Shown piece by piece: positions 1 through 8,799 of a stretch of DNA of 64,000 bases; within the stretch, counting starts at the first letter, position 1, and each line of letters starts with the position of its first letter. The notes beneath the pieces are model-generated. The model had not been told where the DNA came from. It made no database searches and was given only the letters and a program-made list of their open reading frames with translations. The position numbers and the translations under genes were made by a program. This DNA comes from Streptomyces albiflavescens (GTDB lineage Bacteria > Actinomycetota > Actinomycetes > Streptomycetales > Streptomycetaceae): contig NZ_BMMM01000021.1 of NCBI RefSeq assembly GCF_014645835.1, positions 85,324 to 149,323 on the forward strand. Reading direction: 5' to 3'.

Positions 1-1008
1 AAGCAGAAAGCGGGGCGCCGCGTAGTCGATGAGCAGCAGATACGGGACGGCCACGGACACGCCGCACAGGGCGGGCAGTAGGGTGACGGCGAGGCGCTGG
101 GCGCGGGCGGCCGCCAGGATGCCGCCGAGTGCGAGGACCGGGGTCATGAACCACCAGATCGCGCTCGTCCGGTGCCGCCAGGGCACCGTGCAGGGGCGGC
201 ACAGCTCCGGGCCTCCGGCGAGCGTGCGCACTTGGTCGCCGATCGCGATGTGCCAGCCGATGCCGCCCTCGATGGCGCTGGCTCGGTGCAGCCGCGCGGC
301 CACCCCGCCGTACGAAAGGTACGCCTCGACGATCCACTGCGCGCCGCCCAGTGCGAGTCCGGCGGCTAGGACGGCGAGCAGCGCCGGGCGCCGCCAGTGG
401 CGTACGACCAGCCCGGCGGCTGCCAGCGGCAGGGACAGCCATACGGCGTCCGAGGGCCGGAAGAGCGCGGCGGCCGCGAGGGCGAGACCCAGGCCGACGA
501 GCGCCCGCCGGTCGGCCGGGTCCCTCGTGGCCCGCAGGAAGCAGCCGACCGCGGCGAGTCCGCTGAGGGCGACCCAGAGGTTCGGCATCGCCTGCGGGCC
601 GTACAGCTGGGTCACCCACAGGCCGGCGAAGAACAGTCCGGCCAGCGCGAGGACGGGCGTCGGCCGCAGTCGCCGCCACGTGCGCAGGGCGAGGAAGAGC
701 CCGGCGCCGGAGAGGACGGCGAGATAGACGCGGAGCGCGAGCGTGGACGAGGTGAGGAGGGTGAGCGGTGCGACGAGTACCGGAACGCCGCGGGCGCGGG
801 GCGCGCTGAAGTACGCGGACGGGATGTGCGGGGCGACCTGACTGGCGTACACCGACTCGTCCCAGCTCAGGTGCAACCCGGGGGCCACGAACAGCAGTTG
901 GGCCAGAGTGAAGGCGATCCCGACCGCCGCCAGCGGCAGGGAGCTGCGGACCGCGCCCCCCGCCCGCGTGGGGCGGGGGCGCGGCCGTACCGGAGCCATC
1001 GGAATCAT
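1..1008 (-). CDS. GT-C-type membrane glycosyltransferase, C-terminus beyond the window
   Basis: Reading leftward from an ATG at 1008 (or 999) gives an open frame that leaves the window. After a short Pro/Arg-rich N-terminus come a first membrane helix (LPLAAVGIAFTLAQLLFVA) and an extracytoplasmic WDESVYA motif. Further hydrophobic helices follow. An acidic pair just after the first helix is the hallmark of GT-C fold transferases that use polyprenyl-linked sugars, so a membrane sugar transferase is likely; donor and acceptor are unknown. The gene starts 7 nt after the PAP2-like gene and is probably the last visible member of the leftward DUF4956-VTC-PAP2 operon. The missing C-terminus prevents a finer assignment. 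Confidence 0.7.
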   Translation of the reverse strand, partial: MIPMAPVRPRPRPTRAGGAVRSSLPLAAVGIAFTLAQLLFVAPGLHLSWDESVYASQVAPHIPSAYFSAPRARGVPVLVAPLTLLTSSTLALRVYLAVLSGAGLFLALRTWRRLRPTPVLALAGLFFAGLWVTQLYGPQAMPNLWVALSGLAAVGCFLRATRDPADRRALVGLGLALAAAALFRPSDAVWLSLPLAAAGLVVRHWRRPALLAVLAAGLALGGAQWIVEAYLSYGGVAARLHRASAIEGGIGWHIAIGDQVRTLAGGPELCRPCTVPWRHRTSAIWWFMTPVLALGGILAAARAQRLAVTLLPALCGVSVAVPYLLLIDYAAPRFLL

Positions 1009-1015
1009 GCCGGAA

Positions 1016-1894
1016 CTACTTGCCGGTGCCGGGAGCGGAGGCGGCGTTCTGGAAGTAGTCGCCGACCAGGTCGCCGACCAGGGTGCCGGCAGTGATGTCA
1101 CTGGGCACGTGACCAGCCATGTAGAGGCGGGAGTAGACGATCTGGGCGGCCATCGCCTGGTAGTCCTCGGTGCGGTGCGGGGCCCAGTTACTCAGGAGGT
1201 TGACGGCGGTGGCGGCCTTGGCGGCGTGCCGTGAGGGATAGGAGTAGGGGCCCTTCTGCCCGGGGGTGACGTGTTTGTCGGGGCGCAGGGTCGGGTCGAG
1301 GACGTAGGGGGCGGGCTGCTTGTCGTGGGCGGCCACCGTCTCGGTGATCGCCTTGGCGAGCTTGAGGGCCGTCTTCAGTTCGGTCTTCTCCAGGGCGCCT
1401 TGCTGCTGAGGGAGCAGTTCGCGCTGATCGTGCGCGTAGAGCTTCCAGATGTCGCCCTTGCCGTGGACTTCGAGCCAGGTCGCCGCCCTCTTTCCGGCGG
1501 CAGTGCGGGTCTTGGCGAGCTGCTGCACCTGGTGCAGTTCCGCGGTGCGGTCGGCCTTGTTCGGCGGGGCCGGGACGTGCTGGGCGGCCCAGGTGGCGAA
1601 GGCTTTGTCGTCGCGCGTGGCGCCGTGTATGGCCTTCCACTTGGCGAACAGGGCGTCCGCGGTGTGCTTCTGAGCCGCCTGCTGCTGGGCGAGATCGGCC
1701 ACCTCGGCGTCGGTGAAGAGCTGGGGCGGCGGGTCGGCCTTGATCAGGTCGGTCGCGCCGGGCTTCTTCTTCGCCTCGGAGGTGGCAGCGGCCGGGGCGG
1801 CGGCGGTGGTGTGGACGAGGCCGAAGGTGGCGGCGCCTGCGGCGACGACGGCGATCACGGGGTACTGCCACTTCACGCGGCGGGGGCGGTTCAT
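1016..1894 (-). CDS. PAP2-superfamily phosphatase-like secreted or anchored protein
   Basis: A 292-residue protein starting MNRPRRVKW with one N-terminal hydrophobic helix (signal peptide or anchor) followed by an Ala/Lys-rich helical middle. The C-terminal third has the PAP2 pattern YPSRHA and, about 35 residues later, SRLYMAGHVPSD, matching the conserved PSxH and SRxxxxxHxxxD elements of the acid phosphatase/haloperoxidase superfamily. The Gly usual in PSGH is Arg here. The start overlaps the VTC gene stop (ATGA at 1891-1894), so the two are translationally coupled. Placement after a VTC-domain gene and before a polyprenyl-sugar-type transferase suggests phosphate or lipid-phosphate chemistry at the membrane; that role is inference. 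Confidence 0.75.
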   Translation of the reverse strand: MNRPRRVKWQYPVIAVVAAGAATFGLVHTTAAAPAAATSEAKKKPGATDLIKADPPPQLFTDAEVADLAQQQAAQKHTADALFAKWKAIHGATRDDKAFATWAAQHVPAPPNKADRTAELHQVQQLAKTRTAAGKRAATWLEVHGKGDIWKLYAHDQRELLPQQQGALEKTELKTALKLAKAITETVAAHDKQPAPYVLDPTLRPDKHVTPGQKGPYSYPSRHAAKAATAVNLLSNWAPHRTEDYQAMAAQIVYSRLYMAGHVPSDITAGTLVGDLVGDYFQNAASAPGTGK

Positions 1895-2766
1895 GCGGGG
1901 GTGTTCCTTCCGGTGCGGGCGGTGGGTGTCTCGGTGTGCGGGCCCGTGTGGAAGCGCGTGCGGGCGAGGTGGCGGACGTTGTTGTCGGGCAGTCCCGGTA
2001 CGAGCAAGGAGAGCCCGACGATGTACTTGCTGATGGACACCGGGCGTGCGCCCAGGGCGAGCAGGTGCCGGTCGGCGGGAGCGGGGCGAGCGGTGCCCTT
2101 GGTCTCGACCAGGACGTACTCGGGGTTCAGCGCGGCTGTCCGGCCGTCGCGATGGCAGGTCAGAGCGCCGTCCAGGGTGAGGCGGGTGCCGGCTTCGAGG
2201 TCGGCGAGGGCCGCGCGCAGGTAGCAGACTTCTCCGGCCGGGGTGAGGTCGGCAGCGGTGATGTCTATGCCGCTTACGGAGAGCACGCGGTCGACGAAGG
2301 CGGCGGACTCGGTGCCGGGCTCCAGGCGTCCGTAGGCGTCCGCATCGACGGTATGGGCGTGCTTGACGGTGGCGCCGCGGCCGTCCTTGGACTTGACCTC
2401 CATCCGGCACAGCCGGTCCTCGGCGTACAGCCTGGTGCGTACCTTCCATCGTCGGCGTCGTCCCTGCATGTGGGCGCGCCAGGCGGCCAGGTGAGGGGTG
2501 TCGAAGTAGGTGCTGCGGTATTCGGTGGTGCGGCGGCCGTTGATGTCCAGGACATGGTGGGTGTTGTCGAGTGCGCCTATCAGCTGGGCCGCCGACAGGG
2601 CCGGTATGAGGTACTTGCGGTCCACCCGATGTTGAAGTGCGGCCGCAGCGTCGATCTCGGCGAGCGAGGCCGGCCGCAGCCCGTCCAGGTCCAGTAGCTC
2701 CGCGAACCCTGCGCGAGGCGGGGCCGCCGCGGTGGTGTCCGAGTACGCGGCTGAGGTGACGGTCAC
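1891..2766 (-). CDS. VTC-domain protein (polyphosphate polymerase-like)
   Basis: A 291-residue protein starting with GTG that overlaps the DUF4956 stop (GTGA). The N-terminal half carries the VTC tunnel-fold signature: HRVDRKYLIP, YRSTYFDTP, then a basic strand RRRRWKVRTRLY and an acidic-basic strand RMEVKSKDGRG followed by TVK. These alternating Arg/Lys/Glu residues line the tunnel in VTC4-type polyphosphate polymerases and related triphosphate tunnel enzymes. Later segments (LTLDGALTCHRD, YVLVETKG) supply further strands. In bacteria VTC proteins commonly pair with DUF4956 membrane proteins, as here. Product and substrate are not proven by sequence. Confidence 0.85.
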   Translation of the reverse strand: MTVTSAAYSDTTAAAPPRAGFAELLDLDGLRPASLAEIDAAAALQHRVDRKYLIPALSAAQLIGALDNTHHVLDINGRRTTEYRSTYFDTPHLAAWRAHMQGRRRRWKVRTRLYAEDRLCRMEVKSKDGRGATVKHAHTVDADAYGRLEPGTESAAFVDRVLSVSGIDITAADLTPAGEVCYLRAALADLEAGTRLTLDGALTCHRDGRTAALNPEYVLVETKGTARPAPADRHLLALGARPVSISKYIVGLSLLVPGLPDNNVRHLARTRFHTGPHTETPTARTGRNTPA

Positions 2767-3452
2767 AGCGACTTCCCCTCGCCGACCGGGGCGGCGGGGT
2801 GCGGCGAGGAGTCCTGCGTTTCCCGCTGGCCCGGGATGAAGACGCGGGTGCTGTCCTCCACGGCGTACCGGGCGGAGACGCGGGTGGTCTCCCGTACGTA
2901 GTCGATCTCGTCGACCTCGACGGCAAGTGGCTCGGTGCCCAGCCGGGCCGTCAGGTCGGCGCGGATGTCCTCGGGGTTGCGGTAGACGCGGTCGAGGGTG
3001 ACCTTCGTGACGCGGGTGGGCCGGTGCGATGCCGGGTCGTCGACGAGGAGGACCGCGACGAGCAGGAAGGCGTCGATGGCGATGATCATCCAGGTCTCGC
3101 GCTGGGGCAGTCCGTTGCTCAGTGCCATGACCAGGGCGATGAAGGCGTACGCGACATCCCGGACCGTGAAGGCGGCGCTGCGCAGCCGGACCAGGGAGAG
3201 AATGCCGAACAGGCCGAACCCGACACCGGCGGGGAACTTGCCGGCGCTGATCGCGGTCATGGCGGCGAACAGTCCGAGGTTGAGTGCGGTCAGGACCAGC
3301 GGCATCTCTGGCCCGGGTCGGCGGCGCCGGTACAGCCAGCCGACCAGCACCAGCAGCGCCAGCACGTCCAGGCCGGCGCGCGCCGTCAGGTCTCCCACCG
3401 TCAGCGCCGAGGCGAGGGACTTGTCGGCGAGCAGGGTTATCGGGGCGTGCAT
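2763..3452 (-). CDS. DUF4956-family integral membrane protein
   Basis: The chosen start (MHAPITLL, 3452) lies 8 nt after a GGAG ribosome site; an upstream in-frame start at 3527 lacks one. The product is 229 residues with about four hydrophobic segments (around LDVLALLVLVGWLY, LNLGLFAAMTAI, VAYAFIALVMALS, MIIAIDAFLLVAVLL) and a soluble C-terminal domain with VTKVTLDRVYRNPEDI. The FGLFGILSLVRLRS segment is typical of DUF4956 proteins, which sit beside VTC-domain genes. It probably forms the membrane partner of the VTC protein. It is first gene of the leftward operon and divergent from a two-component system 174 bp away, which may control it. Confidence 0.8.
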   Translation of the reverse strand: MHAPITLLADKSLASALTVGDLTARAGLDVLALLVLVGWLYRRRRPGPEMPLVLTALNLGLFAAMTAISAGKFPAGVGFGLFGILSLVRLRSAAFTVRDVAYAFIALVMALSNGLPQRETWMIIAIDAFLLVAVLLVDDPASHRPTRVTKVTLDRVYRNPEDIRADLTARLGTEPLAVEVDEIDYVRETTRVSARYAVEDSTRVFIPGQRETQDSSPHPAAPVGEGKSL

Positions 3453-3626
3453 GATCGTGGTCTCCGTTCCCGGCAGCAGCCGCCGCCGATGGCGGTCGAG
3501 GCCGGCTACTGCCGTCAGGCGACGCACGCTAGGGATGTCGCATTAACAGACCATGAAGCCTTGCCGGCGCCTGGAGGGAGCCGGGGAGCACGCGGCGGCT
3601 CACACCGGGCGGGTTACCCTTCCGGC

Positions 3627-4298
3627 GTGCACTTCCTGGTCGTCGAGGACGAGGTCCGGCTGGCCGACCTGATCGTCCAATACCTGCATGAATCCGGTCA
3701 TACCGCTGAGGCGTGCCACGACGGGCCCCATGGGCTCGACGCGGCCCGTGATCCGCGGGTGGACGCCGTCGTGATGGACGTGATGCTGCCCGGTATGGAC
3801 GGCGTGGAGGTGTGCCGCACCCTGCGCCGCGAGGGCAAGGACGTGCCGGTGGTGCTGCTGACAGCCCGCAGCGCGATCAACGAACGTGTCGCGGGGCTGG
3901 ACGCCGGCGCTGACGACTACCTGGTCAAGCCCTTCGCCCTGGAGGAGTTGAGCGCCCGGCTGCGCGCCATATCCCGCCGTCGGCCCGCCCTCACCGGCCG
4001 ACTGGAGGTCGGTGACCTCGTCCTCGACCCTCACGAGCAACGCGCCTGGCGTGCGGGCGTCGAACTCGACCTGTCCCGACGCGAGTTCGCCGTGCTGGAA
4101 ATCCTCATGGAGAACGCCGGCTGGGTGGTCAGCCGCACCCGGCTCCTGGAGGAGGCCTGGGACGGCGAGGCCGATTTGAACAGCAACTCCGTTGACGTCC
4201 ACATCTCCAAACTCCGGTCGAAGATCGACAAGCCCTTCGGCCGGGACAGCATCACCACCCTGCGCGGTACGGGCTACCGCCTGGAGACCCGGATATGA
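3627..4298 (+). CDS. OmpR/PhoB-family response regulator
   Basis: GTG start at 3627 (VHFLVVEDEV). 223 residues. The receiver domain has the acidic pair at 7-8, phospho-acceptor Asp51 in VVMDVMLPG, and Lys in DDYLVKPFA. The C-terminal winged-helix domain (about 125-223) has the usual LSRREFAVLEILMENAG and TLRGTGYRL blocks. The stop overlaps the sensor kinase start (ATGA), so the pair is coupled. A longer in-frame opening upstream is antisense to DUF4956 and is not used. Divergent placement from the DUF4956-VTC-PAP2 operon makes that operon a plausible target. Confidence 0.9.
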   Translation: MHFLVVEDEVRLADLIVQYLHESGHTAEACHDGPHGLDAARDPRVDAVVMDVMLPGMDGVEVCRTLRREGKDVPVVLLTARSAINERVAGLDAGADDYLVKPFALEELSARLRAISRRRPALTGRLEVGDLVLDPHEQRAWRAGVELDLSRREFAVLEILMENAGWVVSRTRLLEEAWDGEADLNSNSVDVHISKLRSKIDKPFGRDSITTLRGTGYRLETRI

Positions 4299-5719
4299 CA
4301 GCGCCGGACGACGAGATCGGCATGCCGCTGGAAGGCGCGACCGAGCCCGTCCGCCGCCCGCGCGGCCCACGCCGATGGCACCGGCTGCCCATCGTGCTGC
4401 GCCTCGTCCTCGCCGTCGCCGTCACCATGTCCCTCGTCCTGGGCGCAGCAGCCGCCCTCGTGTACGGGCGGGTCCAGCATGCCCTGGACGAGCAACTCAA
4501 TGCCGACCTGGCCACGTACTACCACGACCTGCGCAACGACCTCCTCACCGGCCGCAAGCTCGGCGGCCCGGACGGCAGCGCCTACCAGGTCCTCGACACC
4601 CACGGTCGGGTCATCGAGGCCAGCAACCTCGTGCGAACCGACCACCTTCTCGCCGCCGCCGACGTCACGTCCCTCATCCATGGCAGCACCGTCCACCGCG
4701 ACATCGGAGGGCTGTTGCCGCTCGACCCGCACACCCTGCGGATCAAGGCCCAGCAGGTCCGGCTGCCCGACCACCGCACCGTAATCGCCGTCGCTGCACT
4801 GCGCCGCGGCCACCGCGACGAGGCCCTACGCGAACTCCTCGCCCAGCTTGCCATCGCCACCGGCCTCACCCTGATCGCCGCCTCCTACGTCGGCTACCGC
4901 ACCGCCCACGCCGCACTGGATCCCGTGGAACGCTACCGCCGCCGCGCCGCGAGCCTCGCCGACGACACCTCGGGCATACGACTGCCCGTCCCCGACGACC
5001 GCGACGACGAACTCACCCGGCTCGGACACACCCTGAACCAGATGCTCGAACGCCTCGACGCCGCTGCCGAACGCGAACGGCGCTTCCTCGCGGACGCCAG
5101 CCACGAACTGCGCACCCCACTCTCCCTGCTCCGCGCCGAACTCGACGTCGCCCTGCACCGACCACGCACCGCCATCGAACTCACCGAAACCCTCCGCGCG
5201 GTGGACACCGAGGTCCAGCGGCTTATCGACCTCACCAACGCCCTGCTCGACCTCGAACAGCTCGGCGGTACCGAACACCTCAGCCGCGCCCCCGTGGACC
5301 TTGCAGAACTGGTGGACGCCGTCGTCAGCTCCCACCGCGCAGTTGCCGGACGGGGCCACCGCACCATCCACGTCGATGTCGCACCGGGCACCGTGCACGT
5401 GGACGCCGGCTGGATCCGGCCGGCCCTCAGCAACCTCGTCGACAACGCGCTGCGCCACGGCCTCGGGGACATCCGCATCACCGCGGTCGCCCAGGACGGA
5501 AGCCTGCGCCTGAACGTCACCGACGAAGGCTCAGGCTTCCCGGCCGACTTCCTCCCCAAGGCCTTCGAACGCTTCGCACGAGCCGAGGCCAGCCGCACCA
5601 GCCCCGGATCCGGTCTCGGCCTCGCCTTCGTCGCCGCCGTCGCCGCCTCCCACGGCGGCACCGCACACGCCGAGAACACCGATCGCGGCGCCTCCGTCAC
5701 CCTCGACATCCCCTGCTGA
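4295..5719 (+). CDS. Sensor histidine kinase, partner of the adjacent response regulator
   Basis: 474 residues. A basic cytoplasmic N-terminus leads into a first helix (IVLRLVLAVAVTMSLVLGAAAALVY), an extracytoplasmic sensor of about 130 residues and a second helix (LLAQLAIATGLTLIAASYVGY). HAMP-like sequence follows, then an H-box with phospho-His near residue 270 (FLADASHELRTPLS), N-box ALSNLVDNALRHG, G1 DEGSGF and G2 GSGLGLAFV. All elements of an active HisKA/HATPase kinase are present. Coupled to the regulator by ATGA overlap. The stimulus is unknown. Confidence 0.9.
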   Translation: MTAPDDEIGMPLEGATEPVRRPRGPRRWHRLPIVLRLVLAVAVTMSLVLGAAAALVYGRVQHALDEQLNADLATYYHDLRNDLLTGRKLGGPDGSAYQVLDTHGRVIEASNLVRTDHLLAAADVTSLIHGSTVHRDIGGLLPLDPHTLRIKAQQVRLPDHRTVIAVAALRRGHRDEALRELLAQLAIATGLTLIAASYVGYRTAHAALDPVERYRRRAASLADDTSGIRLPVPDDRDDELTRLGHTLNQMLERLDAAAERERRFLADASHELRTPLSLLRAELDVALHRPRTAIELTETLRAVDTEVQRLIDLTNALLDLEQLGGTEHLSRAPVDLAELVDAVVSSHRAVAGRGHRTIHVDVAPGTVHVDAGWIRPALSNLVDNALRHGLGDIRITAVAQDGSLRLNVTDEGSGFPADFLPKAFERFARAEASRTSPGSGLGLAFVAAVAASHGGTAHAENTDRGASVTLDIPC

Positions 5720-5881
5720 CCGTTCGCCCGATCTGGAGGCGTACCTCGCCGACCTGCTCCGCAGCCGCGAGCGGCTGATGTCGACCTTCGAAGCGGACGA
5801 CTGGGCGCGCAGTGACGTTGCCGTTATCGGCGGCAGGCCCGGGATGTAATCGAGGACGCTGTACGCGATTACCATCGGCGC

Positions 5882-6625
5882 ATGAGCGATCCGAATCCGA
5901 TCATCTGGTTGCGGCGGGAAAGAGGGGCGCGCGGACCGGCTCCGACGTACAGCCGTGAGCGCATCGCCGAGGTGGCGATCGCGCTGGCGGACGGCGAGGG
6001 CATCGAGGCGGTGACGATGCGGCGCATCGCCAAGGAACTGGGCACCGGCGCGATGACGCTCTACCGGTATCTGCCGAACAAGGAAGACCTGTACGCCGTG
6101 GTGATCGACCAGGCCCTCGGCTTTGAAGCGCAGGAGCCGACCGGGGACGCCCGTGCGGATCTGGCCACGTTCGCCCGCCGGTACCGGGAGACGTTGCGCC
6201 GGCACCCCTGGCTTGCGCACGCCATGGCCGGCAGGCCGATCATGGGCCCCAACATGCTCCGTGCCAACGAGCGCGACCTCGCCCTCGTCGACGGCCGCGG
6301 ACTGAGCATCGACGACATGGTCCACGTCGTGAACCTGATCCGGCACTGGGTCACGGGTGCCAGCCAGGCCGAGACGGCAGAGCGGGAAGCGGCCTTGCGC
6401 TCCGGGGAAGATCGCACAGCCTGGCAGGAGCGGATGGGGCCGTATATGACCGAACTGCTGGCCACCGGCCGCTTCCCGTACCTGGAGCGGTTGGTCCACG
6501 AGGCGCGGCACGGCGGCCACGACGAGCAGTTCGAGGCCAGCCTCGCCATCTTGCTGGACGGCGTCGGGGCCCGTTTCCCGGCCCTGTCCGGCCCCCCGGT
6601 GAACGAGCCGCCGGAGCGCTCCTGA
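5882..6625 (+). CDS. TetR/AcrR-family regulator with TetR_C-type ligand domain
   Basis: 247 residues. An N-terminal extension precedes the HTH (YSRERIAEVAIALADGEG to TLYRYLPNKEDL, about residues 22-72), followed by an all-helical ligand domain with the HPWLAHAM pattern seen in TetR_C_1 proteins. Such regulators usually repress the neighbouring DrrAB-type exporter. Here the exporter runs convergently, ending about 120 bp away. Sequence upstream of this gene (TGTACGCGATTACC, near 5863-5876) resembles the repeats in the exporter promoter at 8546-8598, which supports a shared operator; that link is inference. Confidence 0.85.
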   Translation: MSDPNPIIWLRRERGARGPAPTYSRERIAEVAIALADGEGIEAVTMRRIAKELGTGAMTLYRYLPNKEDLYAVVIDQALGFEAQEPTGDARADLATFARRYRETLRRHPWLAHAMAGRPIMGPNMLRANERDLALVDGRGLSIDDMVHVVNLIRHWVTGASQAETAEREAALRSGEDRTAWQERMGPYMTELLATGRFPYLERLVHEARHGGHDEQFEASLAILLDGVGARFPALSGPPVNEPPERS

Positions 6626-6743
6626 GAACGGACGCCGCCGCGCCCGCGCTGCGCGCGAACGACGGGAGTTACGGCACCGGCCCCGGGCCTGTCCACCCTC
6701 GGCCGCGGACGGCCCCGTTGATGAACCGCCCCGAGGCGCGGGT

Positions 6744-7529
6744 TCACAGGCCGGCGCGGGCGAAGCGCCGTACCGAAAGCGGGACGAAGACCACCAGGAG
6801 CACCGCGGCCCACAGCAGGGTCGCGGTCAGCGGGTGGGTGAGCGGCCAGGAGCCGTCCGCGGCAGGCACCCCGGGGTTGCCGAACAGCTTCCGGCACGCG
6901 GCGACCGCGGCGCTGATCGGGTTCCACTCGCAGATCGCCCGCAGCCAGGCCGGCATGCCGTCCGTCGGCACGAACGCGTTGGACAGCATGCTGAGGGGCA
7001 GGGTGAGGGGCGACAGCGAGTCGGCCGTCTGCTCCGACGGCAGCAGCAGTCCCAGGTACGTACCGACCCAGGACATGGTGTAGCGGAAGAGGAGCAGGAC
7101 ACCGACCGCGGCCACGGCGCGGCCGAGGCCGTCGTGCACGCGCCAGCCGATGGCCAGCCCGCAGGCCAGCAGGATGACCAGTCCGAAGAGTCCCGTGACG
7201 GCGTCCGCGCCCGTCTGGCCAAAAGGCACCGCCATGCGGGAGGTGGGCATCGAGCGCAGCCGGTCGGTCACCCCGCGGCTCTGGTCGGCGGCGACGTCCA
7301 CCATCGCCGAGGACAGCGCGAACATGCTGGTCATCACGAACAGGCCGGGCATGAGGTACTCGCGGTAGTTCCCGCCGCCCGGTACCTGGATGGCGCTGCC
7401 GAAGACATAGCCGAAGAGGACGACCATGACCGCGGGCATCACCAGCATCGCGACGAGGGTGCCGGGCTGATGCCGCAATTGGAGGAGCTTGCGCTCGACC
7501 AGGGTGAGACTGTCCGCCAGGACGATCAC
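6744..7529 (-). CDS. ABC-2 type exporter permease (DrrB-like)
   Basis: 261 residues with six hydrophobic segments and the ABC2 permease signature near LRSMPTSRMAVPFGQ. The N-terminus (LTLVERKLLQLRHQPGTLVAMLVMPAVMVVLFGYVFG) and GGGNYREYLMPG loop match daunorubicin-resistance DrrB permeases. It overlaps the ATPase gene stop by 4 nt and therefore forms one operon with it. Together they would export a hydrophobic compound or drug; the substrate is not evident. Confidence 0.88.
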   Translation of the reverse strand: MIVLADSLTLVERKLLQLRHQPGTLVAMLVMPAVMVVLFGYVFGSAIQVPGGGNYREYLMPGLFVMTSMFALSSAMVDVAADQSRGVTDRLRSMPTSRMAVPFGQTGADAVTGLFGLVILLACGLAIGWRVHDGLGRAVAAVGVLLLFRYTMSWVGTYLGLLLPSEQTADSLSPLTLPLSMLSNAFVPTDGMPAWLRAICEWNPISAAVAACRKLFGNPGVPAADGSWPLTHPLTATLLWAAVLLVVFVPLSVRRFARAGL

Positions 7530-8524
7530 GCTGCCGCCTCCTGCTTCTCGCGCTGCTTGGGCTGTTCGTCGGTCCGCTGCTCCGCGGGCGCCTCCGCGGG
7601 GCGGCCGGTGAGAGTGAGGAAGACGTCGTCGAGGCTGGGCCTGCGGACTCCGACGTCCTGAATGGCCACCCCCGCCGCGTCGAGTTCGCGCACGATCTGC
7701 GGCACCGACGGTGCCGTGCCGTGCACGCCCGTGACGATGCGCAGGTCCTCGGCCCGCGGCTGTCCTCCGGTCATCCGCTCGAGGATGGCGCCGGCCTCCG
7801 CGAGGTCGTCCTCGCTGCCCACCTCGACATCGATGTGACTGCCGATCCGGGCCTTGAGCTGTGCCGGGGTGCCCTCGGCGATCACCTGCCCGCGGTCGAT
7901 CACGGCCACGGCCGAGGCGAGTTGGTCGGCCTCCTCGAGGTACTGGGTAGTGAGCAGCACGGTCGCGCCGGCCGCGACCAGCTCGCGCACGATGGCCCAG
8001 ATCTCCAGGCGGCTGCGCGGGTCGAGTCCGGTGGTGGGCTCGTCCAGGAAGAGGACGGACGGCGCCCGCAGCAGGCTGGCGATCAGGTCGATGCGCCGCC
8101 GCATGCCGCCGGAGTAGGTGCTGACCTGCCGGTCGGCGGCCTCGGTGAGCTCGAACCGCTCCAGCAGCTCGTCTGCGCGCCGCCGGGCGCCGCGCCGGCC
8201 CAGCCGGGCCAGTTTGCCGAAGACCCGCAGGTTCTCACGGCCGGTCAGCTTCTCGTCCATGGCCGCGTGCTGCCCGGCCAGCCCGATGGCTTCGCGGACC
8301 TTGCCGGGATGTTCTCTCACGTCGAAGCCGGCGACGGTGGCCCGCCCGGCCGTGGGGCGGGTCAGCGTGCTGAGAATCCGGACGGCGGTGCTCTTGCCCG
8401 CGCCGTTCGGACCGAGCAGCCCGTAGACGGTGCCGGGCGGCACGGCCAGGTCCAGGCCGGCCAGCGCTTCGAATTCACCGAAGCGTTTCCGCAGGCCCTG
8501 GGCCGACACGATGGGTGAGTCCAC
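7526..8524 (-). CDS. ABC exporter ATP-binding protein (DrrA-like)
   Basis: The start is the GTG at 8524 (VDSPIVSAQGLRKRF), directly after a GGAGGAG ribosome site; 332 residues. Walker A GPNGAGKST at 38-46, Q-loop region GLAGQHAAMDEKLTGREN, signature YSGGMRRR, Walker B VLFLDEPTTGLDPRSR and switch His replaced in LLTTQYLEEAD (Gln, as is normal for DrrA). A C-terminal DrrA-type extension contains VRRPSLDDVFLTLTG. It energises the adjacent permease. Transcription likely starts in the repeat-bearing region at 8546-8598. Confidence 0.92.
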   Translation of the reverse strand: MDSPIVSAQGLRKRFGEFEALAGLDLAVPPGTVYGLLGPNGAGKSTAVRILSTLTRPTAGRATVAGFDVREHPGKVREAIGLAGQHAAMDEKLTGRENLRVFGKLARLGRRGARRRADELLERFELTEAADRQVSTYSGGMRRRIDLIASLLRAPSVLFLDEPTTGLDPRSRLEIWAIVRELVAAGATVLLTTQYLEEADQLASAVAVIDRGQVIAEGTPAQLKARIGSHIDVEVGSEDDLAEAGAILERMTGGQPRAEDLRIVTGVHGTAPSVPQIVRELDAAGVAIQDVGVRRPSLDDVFLTLTGRPAEAPAEQRTDEQPKQREKQEAAA

Positions 8525-8545
8525 GTCTCCTCCACTTCGCCAATC

Positions 8546-8598
8546 AAGTGAGTACCTCGTACGCGGTATCACTGTACGTAAGTGAGTACGTCGTACGC
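8546..8598. promoter_or_regulatory. Candidate TetR operator, two direct repeats
   Basis: A 19-bp sequence AAGTGAGTACSTCGTACGC occurs at 8546-8564 and again at 8580-8598 with a single difference, offset 34 bp. Between them is GTATCACTGTACG. It lies just upstream of the exporter ATPase start. Each copy contains GTAC-N3-GTAC half-site symmetry. A related GTACGCG stretch precedes the tetR gene at 5882. Binding is inferred. Confidence 0.45.
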
Positions 8599-8799
8599 AA
8601 CTGGTTCAGCGGGGCGTGCGGCTCTCTACGCCGTTCGACGCTGTCGACGCCAACCGCCCAGGGAGGGACGGCCGCGTCCCGAGCGGTGCGCGTATGCGCA
8701 GGGTGGGCGGCAGTCTGGCTCTTCTCAGGCTGCGGACCCGGCTTCGTGCTGCAGCTGTCGATCGGGATTGCATCCGTCGCCTGCCGTCACCTCCGGCCG

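Noticed and set aside
2799..3626. N-terminal extension of the response regulator
   Set aside because: The extension is antisense to the DUF4956 gene and the receiver domain begins at the GTG at 3627.
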